Assembly: GCA_037447655.1 (NCBI GenBank)
Contig: JBBHKE010001308.1
Coordinates: 64,001-128,000, forward strand
Length of the DNA stretch: 64,000 nucleotides
DNA from: Zygnema cylindricum
Lineage: Eukaryota; Streptophyta; Zygnematophyceae; Zygnematales; Zygnemataceae
Direction: 5' to 3'
Part shown: positions 54,191 to 64,000 of the stretch, piece by piece
Layout: every line of letters begins with the position of its first letter
Position numbering within the stretch: position 1 is the stretch's first letter
The notes under the pieces: generated by a model
The model's database searches: none
Seen by the model: the letters and a program-made list of their open reading frames with translations, nothing else
Told to the model about the DNA's origin: nothing
Program-made: the position numbers and the translations under genes

Positions 54191-55084
54191 ACGCAGCCGG
54201 CTAATTTGTCTTTACGTTAAGTGTGTGGTCTTGTTTGGTTTGGAGTCATTATGTCTTGTGGATTGTTTCGTAGATTCCTGGTCTGGCGAACCTTTAAGGT
54301 CTTCCCGAACCTTCGGCCATGGCTGCCTGCTACTGTTTTTTGGCTTTCTCTTTCCTTATCTGCCACCAATTATAACGTGCACATAATCAAAAGAAAGGAT
54401 TTTCCAAGAACTTTCTATCCATACCCACATAAACTCTTTCCGTTCCTTGTTTTTTAGCCTAATCCGGCCTGTCAGATTCGGTCGCCTTCCTACTTTCGTT
54501 TTTTGGTTTTTTCATGCCTAATTTTACGTCCCTCTAATCAGTAGAGGAACGCTTTACCTTCGTCGCATAAAGACATAATATCTTTCCATACACCTTCAAA
54601 ATTATGTTTTTCCGTCGGCTTTAAACCAAGGCTTCCTACCGGGTTTAGTCTTCCTCCGGTATCCGGCGCCAAATATGTCGTGGAGATACTCTACAAAACA
54701 TATTTTACAACACCTTTCTGCTGGTGGGAAAATCAACTCCATCCGCATCTTTGGGTTTTTTTTTTACTAATCGGAGTTGTCCATTTCGGCCGTTTTCCTT
54801 TTTTTCTTTTCTGTGGCCATCTTTTTGTGGCTTTCTGCTGGGGTTTCTTGAACTTCTCTTTGTGTAACCGACGCAATATTTGGCGTGCTGGTACTCTTTG
54901 GAACTTACTCTCAATCAGCCGCAACCTTTTCCGATTCCTTTTCTTTTGTTGCCCAAGGGACCTTCTTTTTTTCACTTTTCTTTTACTTCCTAAGATATAC
55001 TGCCAAGAGTTGTCCGAGCAAATTCTACACTACCCCTAAGCGCACAGCATCACAAGCGCTCGCCATTCATCTCCTCTCACTCTT
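54191..55084. other. Unassigned part of block copy 1
   Basis: Plus-strand frames are long but hydrophobic and Phe/Trp-rich (e.g. 54,680-55,039) with no recognised domain; minus-strand frames are Lys/Arg-rich shadows. It holds the diverged patch at 54,613-54,668. Possibly 5' untranslated or upstream sequence of the zinc-finger ORF. Confidence 0.4.
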
Positions 55085-55960
55085 ATGGCCCTTCATAAGC
55101 AACGGGCGTCACGCTCCCCATCACCATCTTCTTCGGATCACGCTCGACCACGTTTCATTACCTCAGATGAGAACCTTAACCCTTTGCTGCCCACCTCCCA
55201 GAGCACCACTCTCCGTGTCCCCACTGTAGAATTACCCCCACACATAGTTCCCTCCACCATTCCCAACCCTTGCACAAACCCATGTGGGGTTGAACATTCC
55301 CCTGAGAGCACGCCGCCAATACCTACAACAAACCCTATTTCATCACCTCCTTTAAGCAAAGAGCCTCCCCATCTCATTGTTGCCCCGTAGTGTCCACCCC
55401 ATTTTCAAGAGCATTCTCCGCCTTTGCATTCCATCCCTCTTTCCCAACCACCCTCTTTGCCCCAATCATCAAGTATTGGTCCAACTAGGGTACCCTATCC
55501 TCAGTGTGGAAGGCTATATGTGGCGGGTGGCGGTTTGTCGAGGCATTTGAAGTCTTGTCCTTTTACTCCTAAAGGTATCCCGCCCACCGATAAGGGCCAG
55601 CCTTCTCCACCAATTGTTCGCCAACAACCATCTCCTACTGATTAGCAGTATGTGCGTCGTCTCGACGTTCTGGGGTGTTATCACTTAGGCTACCCACGCC
55701 ATCGATTGTACACTCGTATCCCGAGCAATCTTCGTGATTCCGTCCTAGCGGCTATCATGCCGCATCGTGTCGGTTGCTCGCACGCACGGTATTTTGCACG
55801 CAAGCGTGGTATTTTGCACACACGCGCGGTATTTTGCATGCACACGCGGTATATTCCATGCACGCGCGGTATTGTGCATGCACGCACGGTTTTAGGCACG
55901 CGCGCGCGATTTTATGCATGCACGAGCGATTTCATGCATGCAATCACGATTTGATGCACA
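55085..55960 (+). pseudogene. Zinc-finger ORF of an unknown element, two in-frame TAG stops, copy 1
   Basis: ATG 55,085 (MALHKQRASRSPSPSSS), Ser/Pro-rich, then TAG at 55,388, the same frame onward to a finger-like block YPQCGRLYVAGGGLSRHLKS then C, TAG at 55,643, and again the same frame RRLDVLGCYHLGYPRHRLYT, IPSNLRDSVLAAI into a minisatellite. The C..x(12)H..C pattern, with Tyr in place of the first Cys, resembles the N-terminal fingers of some LINE-type proteins, but no reverse transcriptase follows. Both stops could come from CAG by C-to-T change. Confidence 0.45.
55775..55960. repeat. GCACGCGCGGTATTTT minisatellite, copy 1
   Basis: About nine units of roughly 20 bp (G-C-A-C-G-C-A/G-C-G-G-T-A-T-T-T-T-G-C-A-T), rich in alternating purine-pyrimidine runs such as CGCGCGCG and GCATGCACGC. 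Open on both strands by periodicity only. Confidence 0.85.
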
Positions 55961-56884
55961 CACGTCTAGTTGTTTCGTTCGCACGTGCGAAATTTTGCGT
56001 TGGTTATTTATTTATATGTTTGTTGAACCGTACTAATTCCGTGCTATACTTTTTATTTCGTTCGCACGTATTTTGATTTCGAGTATTTCGTGCGGTATGC
56101 TTCGTTTCGTGCGTATGCCACAATTTGGAAGTATGGACGCGGAGTATTTTTTTGAAGGGAATCGCGATTTCCGGGCGACGCTTCGATACATGTTGTATAT
56201 TTAAGACGCGAACCCATGTAGGTTCGTGCGTACATGTAGTTAGGGTAGGTTTTTACCCTCGTACGGTGGATTTTGTTGAGCGTACGGCAGACAATGTTGG
56301 CTGCCTATTGGCCAACATCTTAATTAGTTTCATGCATGTGAAGTAGGCTAGACGTAAGCTAGTTTCGCTTAGGCCTAGCGTAGCTCCTACTTAGGCTAAT
56401 TCTCAGACTTATACAATTTTAGCTTTTGGACAAGAATTTTCTCTTGGCGGCGGAGCTTTCTTTTGCTCTCTCTCACCGATTGCTCAAATTTCTTCTTTTC
56501 TTTTTCTAGCTAGCTGTAGAGGTTAGATATTTTACGTATATTCTCTCTTGTATTTCTGCCCACGCTTTTTAATCCATGCTGCTCAAAGCCAAGTCCGGAA
56601 GGTTTCCCTCCAACTTGTGTCATTTTTGGGAAGTGGTGGATTGGAGTTCGTGTGGAGAAGCATCTGGATCCGGCTCCGCCTCCCACGGACAGCTAAACGG
56701 TTTGGGGTGTTTGTATTTGTGTTGTTTGTATTTCGGTTGAGAATGGAAGAGTGAATCTTGGCCAAATTTGGAGTTTTCTTTGTTTTTGGTTGGAATTATT
56801 TATTTGCTTTGTTGCCTCTTCGAGATAACTCTTGTAGAGAATACGATAGAGACCCGAGAGCCTAGTGACAACCTTGTGGCTTAG
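55961..56884. other. Unassigned right part of block copy 1
   Basis: Contains TTCGTTCGCACGT words, then a CT-rich stretch (56,460-56,520) and small frames without domain. The identity with copy 2 ends near GACCCGAGAGCCTAGTG (56,867), with weaker similarity to GTGGCTTA at 56,884. Confidence 0.5.
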
Positions 56885-57085
56885 TAAATTATAGGGGTCA
56901 TCCCACGTTAGGGGAGTATTTTCCCCTTTTCTACCTTTTGTTATATTTACACTCTTACCTTCTCGTTATGTATATATTTTTGTTTGTCTATGTTCGTCCT
57001 GTATCATTTTTGTTTGTATATGCGTTTGCAAGCATGACTTCGTTGGTTGTAATGCATGTTCGCTCTTGCTTGCCTTCATGCACGA
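56885..57085. other. Short unassigned spacer
   Basis: Begins with GGGGTCATCCCACG and is AT-rich. No gene and no recognised repeat. Confidence 0.3.
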
Positions 57086-58010
57086 CACCCTTCTCCAAGC
57101 CCACACATTTGTTGTAGTCACTAAAGGCTGGAGAGGGAGCTAGAGTCATTGTTCCCTAAGCAGTCTAGAGAGACAGGTAGCAGATAGGGTAGATTTACCA
57201 AAAGGATTTTGATGGACCTAGGAATTGATCCTGGTACCTACCGTCCGTCAAGTCGCCCATAGCCATTAGCTTTATCTAATAGCCTAAGACCAATGCTAAA
57301 CTACATAGGGTATGATAGTTATTAAATTGATACACGCCAAACATTCCATTTAACTCCTATAACGGAATTGTAAAGCATAGAACCTATTGTACTTTATACA
57401 CCGTACAAAATAAATGATATGCACATTTATTTGGATGGTCCGTATCAAAAGTCGACATTGATCGACAGCCGTGGTGCAAGCCGAGATTTCAGAATGGCCA
57501 CTTTAGGATTTTCCTGCGCCGTAACTCCGGATGATGCGTGGCAATATGATAGAGGATTGCGAGATCTTCGGAACGCGAGATGACAATTCTAGATGTGACA
57601 ATGTCACATTATGGCGATGTCGTAGAAGGAACGTACATAAAGTACTCCGGCACATATACTTTTTTGTACGCTATAGTCATGTACTTGGTGCGTACTTTAG
57701 TACTAGAGGGTTTAGAGAGGGGTTTTAGGACTTAGAATATTTTGGTAGATAGTCGCCTCTCTCCTAGAGAGCACTTTGTGTAAAGGGCTAGCTTTGAGCA
57801 ACCATAACTATAAACTCACTTGACCATTTTCAGTGATTCTTTTTGTTGCAGAATCAGGGGAGTCCAGGCTACATAGGGGTTTGGTCGGTAAGAGTCTTTG
57901 CCTGCCAAGGTGGCTGAATTTCTAAGGGAAAGTTAAAGTGGGTGAATGTGTCCAAAATTCATATTCTAGCTTTGCATTGTGTGGTTGAACTGAGCACATA
58001 TAAAGTCTTA
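57086..58010 (+). mobile_element. Family-A LTR, copy in plus orientation
   Basis: Aligns in reverse with 15,681-16,698: TTGTTGTAGTCACTAAAGGCTG near 57,110, the tRNA-like module (antisense) at 57,228-57,250, GAATCAGGGGAGTCCA at 57,852 and AAGTGGGTGAATG near 57,940. The LTR start TGTT is missing or replaced. Segment X follows at 58,018. Confidence 0.7.
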
Positions 58011-58017
58011 TTTCACA

Positions 58018-58160
58018 GAGGTGAAGTTGTATTGGGGTTCTGATTGTCGAGGGGTCAATCATTTGGGTTTGTATCAACTTGGAGTCGGCACTAACTAGAT
58101 AAGCTTCTTTAGACCTGCGAATTCTTTCGGGGAATGGACCCCATAGATTTACAATGAGCA
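58018..58160. repeat. Repeat segment X, copy 2
   Basis: Matches positions 5-145 in the same text orientation (GTGAAG.TGTATTGGG, TTGGGTTTGTATCAACTTGG). Here it follows a plus-strand LTR as leader sequence would; at the window start it abuts a minus-strand LTR, so one of the two is rearranged. Confidence 0.55.
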
Positions 58161-59536
58161 CATAGCCTATAAGCCTAGTCGGTCATTAGCTACTCCGTAC
58201 GATCATACCGTACCTTCTAGCTTCATCCTTGTGTTCATTTTACCATTTAGATTTCAGATTAACCGTCCAATATCTACTACAGTATAGGGTCACAGATTTC
58301 AAGTTTGAAACCTTCATGATTGTTAGGCGTTTAAAGAATATCAGCAATCAAAGAAAAGCATCGGGTTTTAAAATAATAAAGAATGGCTAGCTGTAATTTA
58401 TGTACTCCTAATATGAAAAGGTTCGGAGACGATCTAACATCGGAAGACCAAATCGTACGAAGGATGATTTTACAACATTACTTTGTATAAGATAAAGTAT
58501 TTAGATATAAAGCACATTTGTGGGATCTGTAACCTCTTTTTCCTAATCGTGAACATTTCTTTACAAACTTATAATAGTTATATCAATTCGTTACAATGAT
58601 AAAGAAAACACCGTGATATACAACCACTTTACTGGTTTGATGTACCGATAAAAAACATTGTGATAAAATACATTGACATTTCAATTGTTATGTGGGTTAT
58701 CATTAGTTTTTTTGTGGTTGTAACCCATTTATGTTTTGTTTTTAGCCAAAAAATGGTCTTTAGATAACTATTTTTTACTTGATAGGTTAGTTATTGCAAA
58801 GAGAGAAAACTATTACATAACCTAAAAATGTTTATATTAATCGAAATAGAGAAGTAAACAACTCTTGGTGCTTACAATTACGTTGGTTGGTCTGATGATT
58901 AGACAGTAAAAACTTCTCTGTATTGTTGAACTTTGGATAAGATAAAAGAGACTTTACCTTCTGGTATAGAATGTGAAATTAGCATTTGAGGTGTCGCAGA
59001 ACACAAACAAGACTTTCGTATTTTCATTCCCAAAATTACAAGCCCCGATTCTAATATTTCAAAGATAACCTATACATTGTATACAATTTAATATTATATG
59101 TTTTCATAATATTTCTGTTTGGTAATACTATCTTTTATGGGTACATTAGGTATAATTATGTATTCGTCACCACACAATATGACGAGACCCCTTGTCAATC
59201 ATTAGTCAATAGTCTCGTTTATTGGAATTATCGTGATACGAAAGCAAACAATACACAACAATACACCCTCAATAGGTGTAAGTGTAAATTTGTTGCTAAT
59301 TTAAGGAAAAGAAATATTGTCACTAACTTTATTTTGAGTTCAGTGACCTAAACCTAAAAAAGTATTAATGTTATATAACCCCGAACACACTAATTTATTT
59401 ACTTATTCCAAGAGTGTAATTGTAATAGCATGTGTTTTATATAGACTATGTTTAAACATGTGAGAACACGCTCGCGGGGGTTTCTTTTATCTTTATCGAC
59501 ATGAATAAACTCCAAAGGCACTTTCTCGGGTCGACT
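58161..59536. other. AT-rich DNA without a recognisable gene
   Basis: 1.4 kb with stops in every frame, no long frame, and no repeat of other parts of the window that I can see. It may be ordinary non-coding DNA or a very old element. Confidence 0.5.
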
Positions 59537-59660
59537 GTTGATATTTGAGTATTTTATAGGTCTGTATTAGGATAGAAAAAGAGCTGAGGCGGTCTGCCTC
59601 TAACTCCCTTTTCCAAGCTCCCATACTTGTTGTAGTCACTGAAGGCTGGATAGGGAGCTA
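59537..59660 (+). mobile_element. Family-A LTR start, truncated by composite block
   Basis: Starts TGTTGATATTTGAG and continues CCATACTTGTTGTAGTCACTGAAGG-like, i.e. the first 124 bp of a plus-strand family-A LTR. The composite block begins right after GGGAGCTA. The 57,086 LTR continues GGGAGCTAGAGTC at the same place, so block copy 2 interrupts the LTR there. Confidence 0.7.
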
Positions 59661-59907
59661 TGTTAAATAGATCTAGTTGGCTAGTTTGAAAAGAAAAACT
59701 ACACTGATATGTCTAAGGAAAATAAATGAAAGTGAACGGGCAAATACATACGTAGGATATCAAGACAAAGAATAGAGAGGACAAACATGCAAATGGCATA
59801 TACACAGTACGTCAAGTAAAAAAATGGAGGGGACCAATATTTAAAGGACCAGTACGTAGGAAAACAGGAAAAAGACAGATGAGTACGATGCTAAATAACT
59901 TGTAACA
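59661..59907 (-). mobile_element. Short copia LTR (247 bp), block copy 2
   Basis: Same TGTTA...TAACA LTR and adjoining polypurine tract as 52,792-53,038. No second LTR is present in this block either. Confidence 0.8.
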
Positions 59908-61059
59908 CCCTCCTTTCAAAAAAAATTACGAAGTAGATTGAGATAAAATAAAGGGAAAATCTAGCCAGCAAGAGGAGCAAAACGAAGGTTATAGAGGAGA
60001 AGGAATTTTGTTAGAAATAAGGTCGATAGAGAGCCTTGGTGAGATAATCGGAAAACAAAGGTTATAGAGGAGAAGGAATTTTGTTCGAAATAAGGTCGAT
60101 AGAGAGCCTTGGTGAGATAATCGGCCACCTGATCCGCGAATTTAAATAAAGAAATGAGCGACAGACATCCTCGACCCGCTTTCGAGATCAATAATATCTA
60201 ATGTCAATGTAATTTGTGCGCTTGTGATGAACAAGATTTTGAACTAAAAAAAATGAATGCTTGAGGAATCGGAGAAGATAAAAGCAAGAGACAAAGGGGG
60301 AAAACAAAACTTAGAGAGAATAGCTTGAAACTAGAGGACCTCCTTGGCAGCGTGGCAAAATTCCATGTGTTCAGCCATAATGGTGGAATATGCAGTCGTG
60401 GGTTGATTTTTGTATTACTAAGAAATAAAGTCATTAATGAAAATAAAGCACGAGCCAGTAGTGAAGCAACAAGAAAGCTCATCTTAGGCGCAATCTAAAC
60501 CAATGAAATCGGTTATAACACTAGAGCCAACGGAGGAGTATATGAGACAAATAGATTTGCCTTGCATATAACAAAAAAACACGTTTAGCGACAAAACGTT
60601 CATCAAGGGAGGGACGTTGTATAAATTGGCTAAGTTTAGTGACGGATGTAAAAGCTAGTTACTTACATGGCATACATAAGGAGGGCGTCTAACTGAGTAG
60701 AAAAGGAGGAAAAATCTGCCATGCCAATGGGATTGAAAAGGTCAAAATTGAAGGTTTTTTTAGAGATATAGAGGGTTTTAGTGGAGCAGTTACGAAGAAC
60801 CTTAATGCGCAAGTAATAAGTGAGTTCTCCAAGAACAGTGATGTTAAAGTGGCTTCGAAAAAAGGTTTTGACGGTAGAAAATTTTAGAGAAAGAAAAAAA
60901 AACAAAAATGAGATTGTCAACAAAAATGGCAACAATTATTAAGGAGCGGCCAGAGCCACGAGAGTAAATACTATCGTCTACATCAATTTGAGTAAGTATT
61001 TCACTACGCAAAAATTTGATGTTATGTTCAAAGTTGTAATTGGCCTTCGCAGATCCATC
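59908..61059 (-). pseudogene. Copia RT and RNase H remnant, block copy 2
   Basis: Same remnant as 53,039-54,190, with the same 73-bp tandem duplication, the same FVDN active-site change and the same truncation. A few substitutions differ in the frame at 60,663-60,935 (LGELTYYL for LGEITYYL, NFDLFNPIGM for NIDLFNPIGL). Confidence 0.8.
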
Positions 61060-61969
61060 ACGCAGCCGGCTAATTTGTCTTTACGTTAAGTGTGTGGTCT
61101 TGTTTGGTTTGGAGTCATTATGTCTTGTGGATTGTTTCGTAGATTCCTGGTCTGGCGAACCTTTAAGGTCTTCCCGAACCTTCGGCCATGGCTGCCTGCT
61201 ACTGTTTTTTGGCTTTCTCTTTCCTTATCTGCCACCAATTATAACGTGCACATAATCAAAAGAAAGGATTTTCCAAGAACTTTCTATCCATACCCACATA
61301 AACTCTTTCCGTTCCTTGTTTTTTAGCCTAATCCGGCCTGTCAGATTCGGTCGCCTTCCTACTTTCGTTTTTTGGTTTTTTCACGCCTAATTTTACGTCC
61401 CTCTAATCAGTAGAGGAACGCTTTACCTTCGTCGCATAAAGACATAATATCTTTCCATACACCTTCAAAAATTATGTTTTTCTGTCGGCCTTCAGAAGCT
61501 TTCGCCAAGGCTTCCTACTAGGGTTTTCCGTCCTTCCCTCCGTGTATCCGACGCCAAATATGTCGTGGAGATACTCTACAAAACATATTTTACAACACCT
61601 TTCTGCTGGTGGGAAAATCAACTCCATCCGCATCTTTGGGTTTTTTTTTTACTAATCGGAGTTGTCCATTTCGGCCGTTTTCCTTTTTTTCTTTTCTGTG
61701 GCCATCTTTTTGTGGCTTTCTGCTGGGGTTTCTTGAACTTCTCTTTGTGTAACCGACGCAATATTTGGCGTGCTGGTACTCTTTGGAACTTACTCTCAAT
61801 CAGCCGCAACCTTTTCCGATTCCTTTTCTTTTGTTGCCCAAGGGACCTTCTTTTTTTCACTTTTCTTTTACTTCCTAAGATATACTGCCAAGAGTTGTCC
61901 GAGCAAATTCTACACTACCCCTAAGCGCACAGCATCACAAGCGCTCGCCATTCATCTCCTCTCACTCTT
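61060..61969. other. Unassigned part of block copy 2
   Basis: Counterpart of 54,191-55,084. The segment 61,484-61,553 differs strongly in sequence and length (+16 bp) from copy 1, while both sides are identical. Confidence 0.4.
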
Positions 61970-62842
61970 ATGGCCCTTCATAAGCAACGGGCGTCACGCT
62001 CCCCATCACCATCTTCTTCGGATCACGCTCGACCACGTTTCATTACCTCAGATGAGAACCTTAACCCTTTGCTGCCCACCTCCCAGAGCACCACTCTCCG
62101 TGTCCCCACTGTAGAATTACCCCCACACATAGTTCCCTCCACCATTCCCAACCCTTGCACAAACCCATGTGGGGTTGAACATTCCCCTGAGAGCACGCCG
62201 CCAATACCTACAACAAACCCTATTTCATCACCTCCTTTAAGCAAAGAGCCTCCCCATCTCATTGTTGCCCCGTAGTGTCCACCCCATTTTCAAGAGCATT
62301 CTCCGCCTTTGCATTCCATCCCTCTTTCCCAACCACCCTCTTTGCCCCAATCATCAAGTATTGGTCCAACTAGGGTACCCTATCCTCAGTGTGGAAGGCT
62401 ATATGTGGCGGGTGGCGGTTTGTCGAGGCATTTGAAGTCTTGTCCTTTTACTCCTAAAGGTATCCCGCCCACCGATAAGGGCCAGCCTTCTCCACCAATT
62501 GTTCGCCAACAACCATCTCCTACTGATTAGCAGTATGTGCGTCGTCTCGACGTTCTGGGGTGTTATCACTTAGGCTACCCACGCCATCGATTGTACACTC
62601 GTATCCCGAGCAATCTTCGTGATTCCGTCCTAGCGGCTATCATGCCGCATCGTGTCGGTTGCTCGCACGCACGGTATTTTGCACGCAAGCGTGGTATTTT
62701 GCACACACGCGCGGTATTTTGCATGCACACGCGGTATATTCCATGCACGCGCGGTATTGTGCATGCACGCACGGTTTTAGGCACGCGCGCGCGTTATGCA
62801 TGCACGAGCGATTTCATGCATGCAATCACGATTTGATGCACA
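61970..62842 (+). pseudogene. Zinc-finger ORF of an unknown element, copy 2
   Basis: Same sequence and the same two TAG stops (62,273 and 62,528) as 55,085-55,960, so the stops predate the duplication. The minisatellite at its end is 3 bp shorter. Confidence 0.45.
62660..62842. repeat. GCACGCGCGGTATTTT minisatellite, copy 2
   Basis: As 55,775-55,960, with loss of 3 bp after CGCGCGCG (about 62,794). Confidence 0.85.
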
Positions 62843-63766
62843 CACGTCTAGTTGTTTCGTTCGCACGTGCGAAATTTTGCGTTGGTTATTTATTTATATG
62901 TTTGTTGAACCGTACTAATTCCGTGCTATACTTTTTATTTCGTTCGCACGTATTTTGATTTCGAGTATTTCGTGCGGTATGCTTCGTTTCGTGCGTATGC
63001 CACAATTTGGAAGTATGGACGCGGAGTATTTTTTTGAAGGGAATCGCGATTTCCGGGCGACGCTTCGATACATGTTGTATATTTAAGACGCGAACCCATG
63101 TAGGTTCGTGCGTACATGTAGTTAGGGTAGGTTTTTACCCTCGTACGGTGGATTTTGTTGAGCGTACGGCAGACAATGTTGGCTGCCTATTGGCCAACAT
63201 CTTAATTAGTTTCATGCATGTGAAGTAGGCTAGACGTAAGCTAGTTTCGCTTAGGCCTAGCGTAGCTCCTACTTAGGCTAATTCTCAGACTTATACAATT
63301 TTAGCTTTTGGACAAGAATTTTCTCTTGGCGGCGGAGCTTTCTTTTGCTCTCTCTCACCGATTGCTCAAATTTCTTCTTTTCTTTTTCTAGCTAGCTGTA
63401 GAGGTTAGATATTTTACGTATATTCTCTCTTGTATTTCTGCCCACGCTTTTTAATCCATGCTGCTCAAAGCCAAGTCCGGAAGGTTTCCCTCCAACTTGT
63501 GTCATTTTTGGGAAGTGGTGGATTGGAGTTCGTGTGGAGAAGCATCTGGATCCGGCTCCGCCTCCCACGGACAGCTAAACGGTTTGGGGTGTTTGTATTT
63601 GTGTTGTTTGTATTTCGGTTGAGAATGGAAGAGTGAATCTTGGCCAAATTTGGAGTTTTCTTTGTTTTTGGTTGGAATTATTTATTTGCTTTGTTGCCTC
63701 TTCGAGATAACTCTTGTAGAGAATACGATAGAGACCCGAGAGCCTAGTGGCTACCTCGTGGCTTAT

Positions 63767-64000
63767 TATTCGTGTCCAAAAGAACTACTTTTCTAAAAAG
63801 TCTATTTTTTTTTTTTTTTTAAATATTAAAATTATAAATTTTATTTTATAAAAAAATATATCACCTTTCATTTTCAGTTTTGTTTCTTAGTTTTGGTCTT
63901 TCTATCTACTTTCCAATTTACCTTTCATTTTCAGTTTTGCTTCTCAGTTTGGTGTGAGAACAAAAATCTAAAGGAAAAAAATAAATATAAAAATACATTA
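63767..64000. other. AT-rich end of the window
   Basis: A 16-T run, and two copies of CCTTTCATTTTCAGTTTTG about 52 bp apart (63,864 and 63,921). No gene. Confidence 0.4.

Larger units (their letters stand above)
52792..56884. repeat. 4.1-kb composite block, copy 1
   Basis: A direct repeat of 59,661-63,766, nearly identical except for a patch of about 60 bp at 54,613-54,668. It contains, in order, a short LTR, a minus-strand copia RT/RNase H remnant, unassigned DNA, a zinc-finger ORF with minisatellite, and a terminal unassigned part. No target duplication or inverted ends are evident around the block. Confidence 0.9.
59661..63766. repeat. 4.1-kb composite block, copy 2
   Basis: Direct repeat of 52,792-56,884, offset 6,869 bp, then 6,885 after the diverged patch and 6,882 after a 3-bp loss in the minisatellite. 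Only a handful of substitutions elsewhere (e.g. around 60,722-60,822), so the duplication is recent compared with the damage inside it. Confidence 0.9.

Noticed and set aside
54680-55039. 119-aa Phe/Trp-rich frame as a membrane protein
   Set aside because: Pyrimidine-rich DNA makes hydrophobic residues. The frame starts at an arbitrary ATA/ATG-type codon, sits next to a truncated copia remnant and has no relatives in the window apart from the duplicate block.
55690-56076. His/Arg/Cys-rich frames over the minisatellite
   Set aside because: Open on both strands because of the 20-bp period; only the upstream finger-containing frame has non-repeat content.

Overview
This is a repeat-dense stretch of eukaryotic nuclear DNA, most likely from a land plant. 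The evidence is the number of Ty1/copia elements (DSGAS-type protease, WHKRLGH zinc region, YVDD reverse transcriptase), a Ty3/gypsy fragment, LTRs of 0.25 to 1 kb, GT-AG introns and CT/GA-rich tracts. A bryophyte or other non-seed plant is possible, but the sequence does not settle it. I see no rRNA, no intact tRNA, no CRISPR array and no bacterial-type operon. Nearly every retroelement reading frame is broken.

Layout. 1-8.5 kb: nested LTR pieces (LTR family A, minus strand; LTR family B, both strands), a gag fragment, a gypsy RNase H remnant, and a copia element (E2, minus strand) cut off inside its reverse transcriptase but keeping its gag, primer-binding site and 5' LTR. 9.37-28.24 kb: one 18.9-kb region bounded by inverted repeats of about 285 bp. 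Inside it, on the minus strand, are a degenerate pogo-like transposase gene with introns, an acidic proline-rich gene of unknown function, tandem repeats, a 0.7-kb CT tract, and a degenerate copia element (15,681-22,954) that split the acidic gene. 28.27-38.36 kb: two copies of a locus for a predicted four-helix membrane protein, with a third, inverted copy between them. Comparing the copies exposes two solo-LTR insertions and a 1,078-bp foldback element. The foldback shares terminal sequence with the 18.9-kb element and has an 8-bp target duplication. 38.94-50.37 kb: a tandem copia array, LTR-internal-LTR-internal-LTR, with a nearly identical core and diverged flanks. 50.37-52.78 kb: another truncated minus-strand copia element (E3). 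52.79-56.88 and 59.66-63.77 kb: two nearly identical copies of a 4.1-kb composite block (short copia LTR, copia RT/RNase H remnant, zinc-finger ORF, alternating purine-pyrimidine minisatellite). They are separated by family-A LTR pieces and 1.4 kb of AT-rich DNA.

Working together. The only candidate host genes are the three membrane-protein paralogs, of which one or two look intact. The mobile DNA interacts: the copia element interrupted the acidic gene of the large DNA transposon, foldback and LTR insertions date the membrane-gene duplication, and plus-strand family-B gag starts are cut at the same codon region at three loci, each time joined to antisense retroelement DNA. Family names rest on motifs read by eye; no database search was possible.
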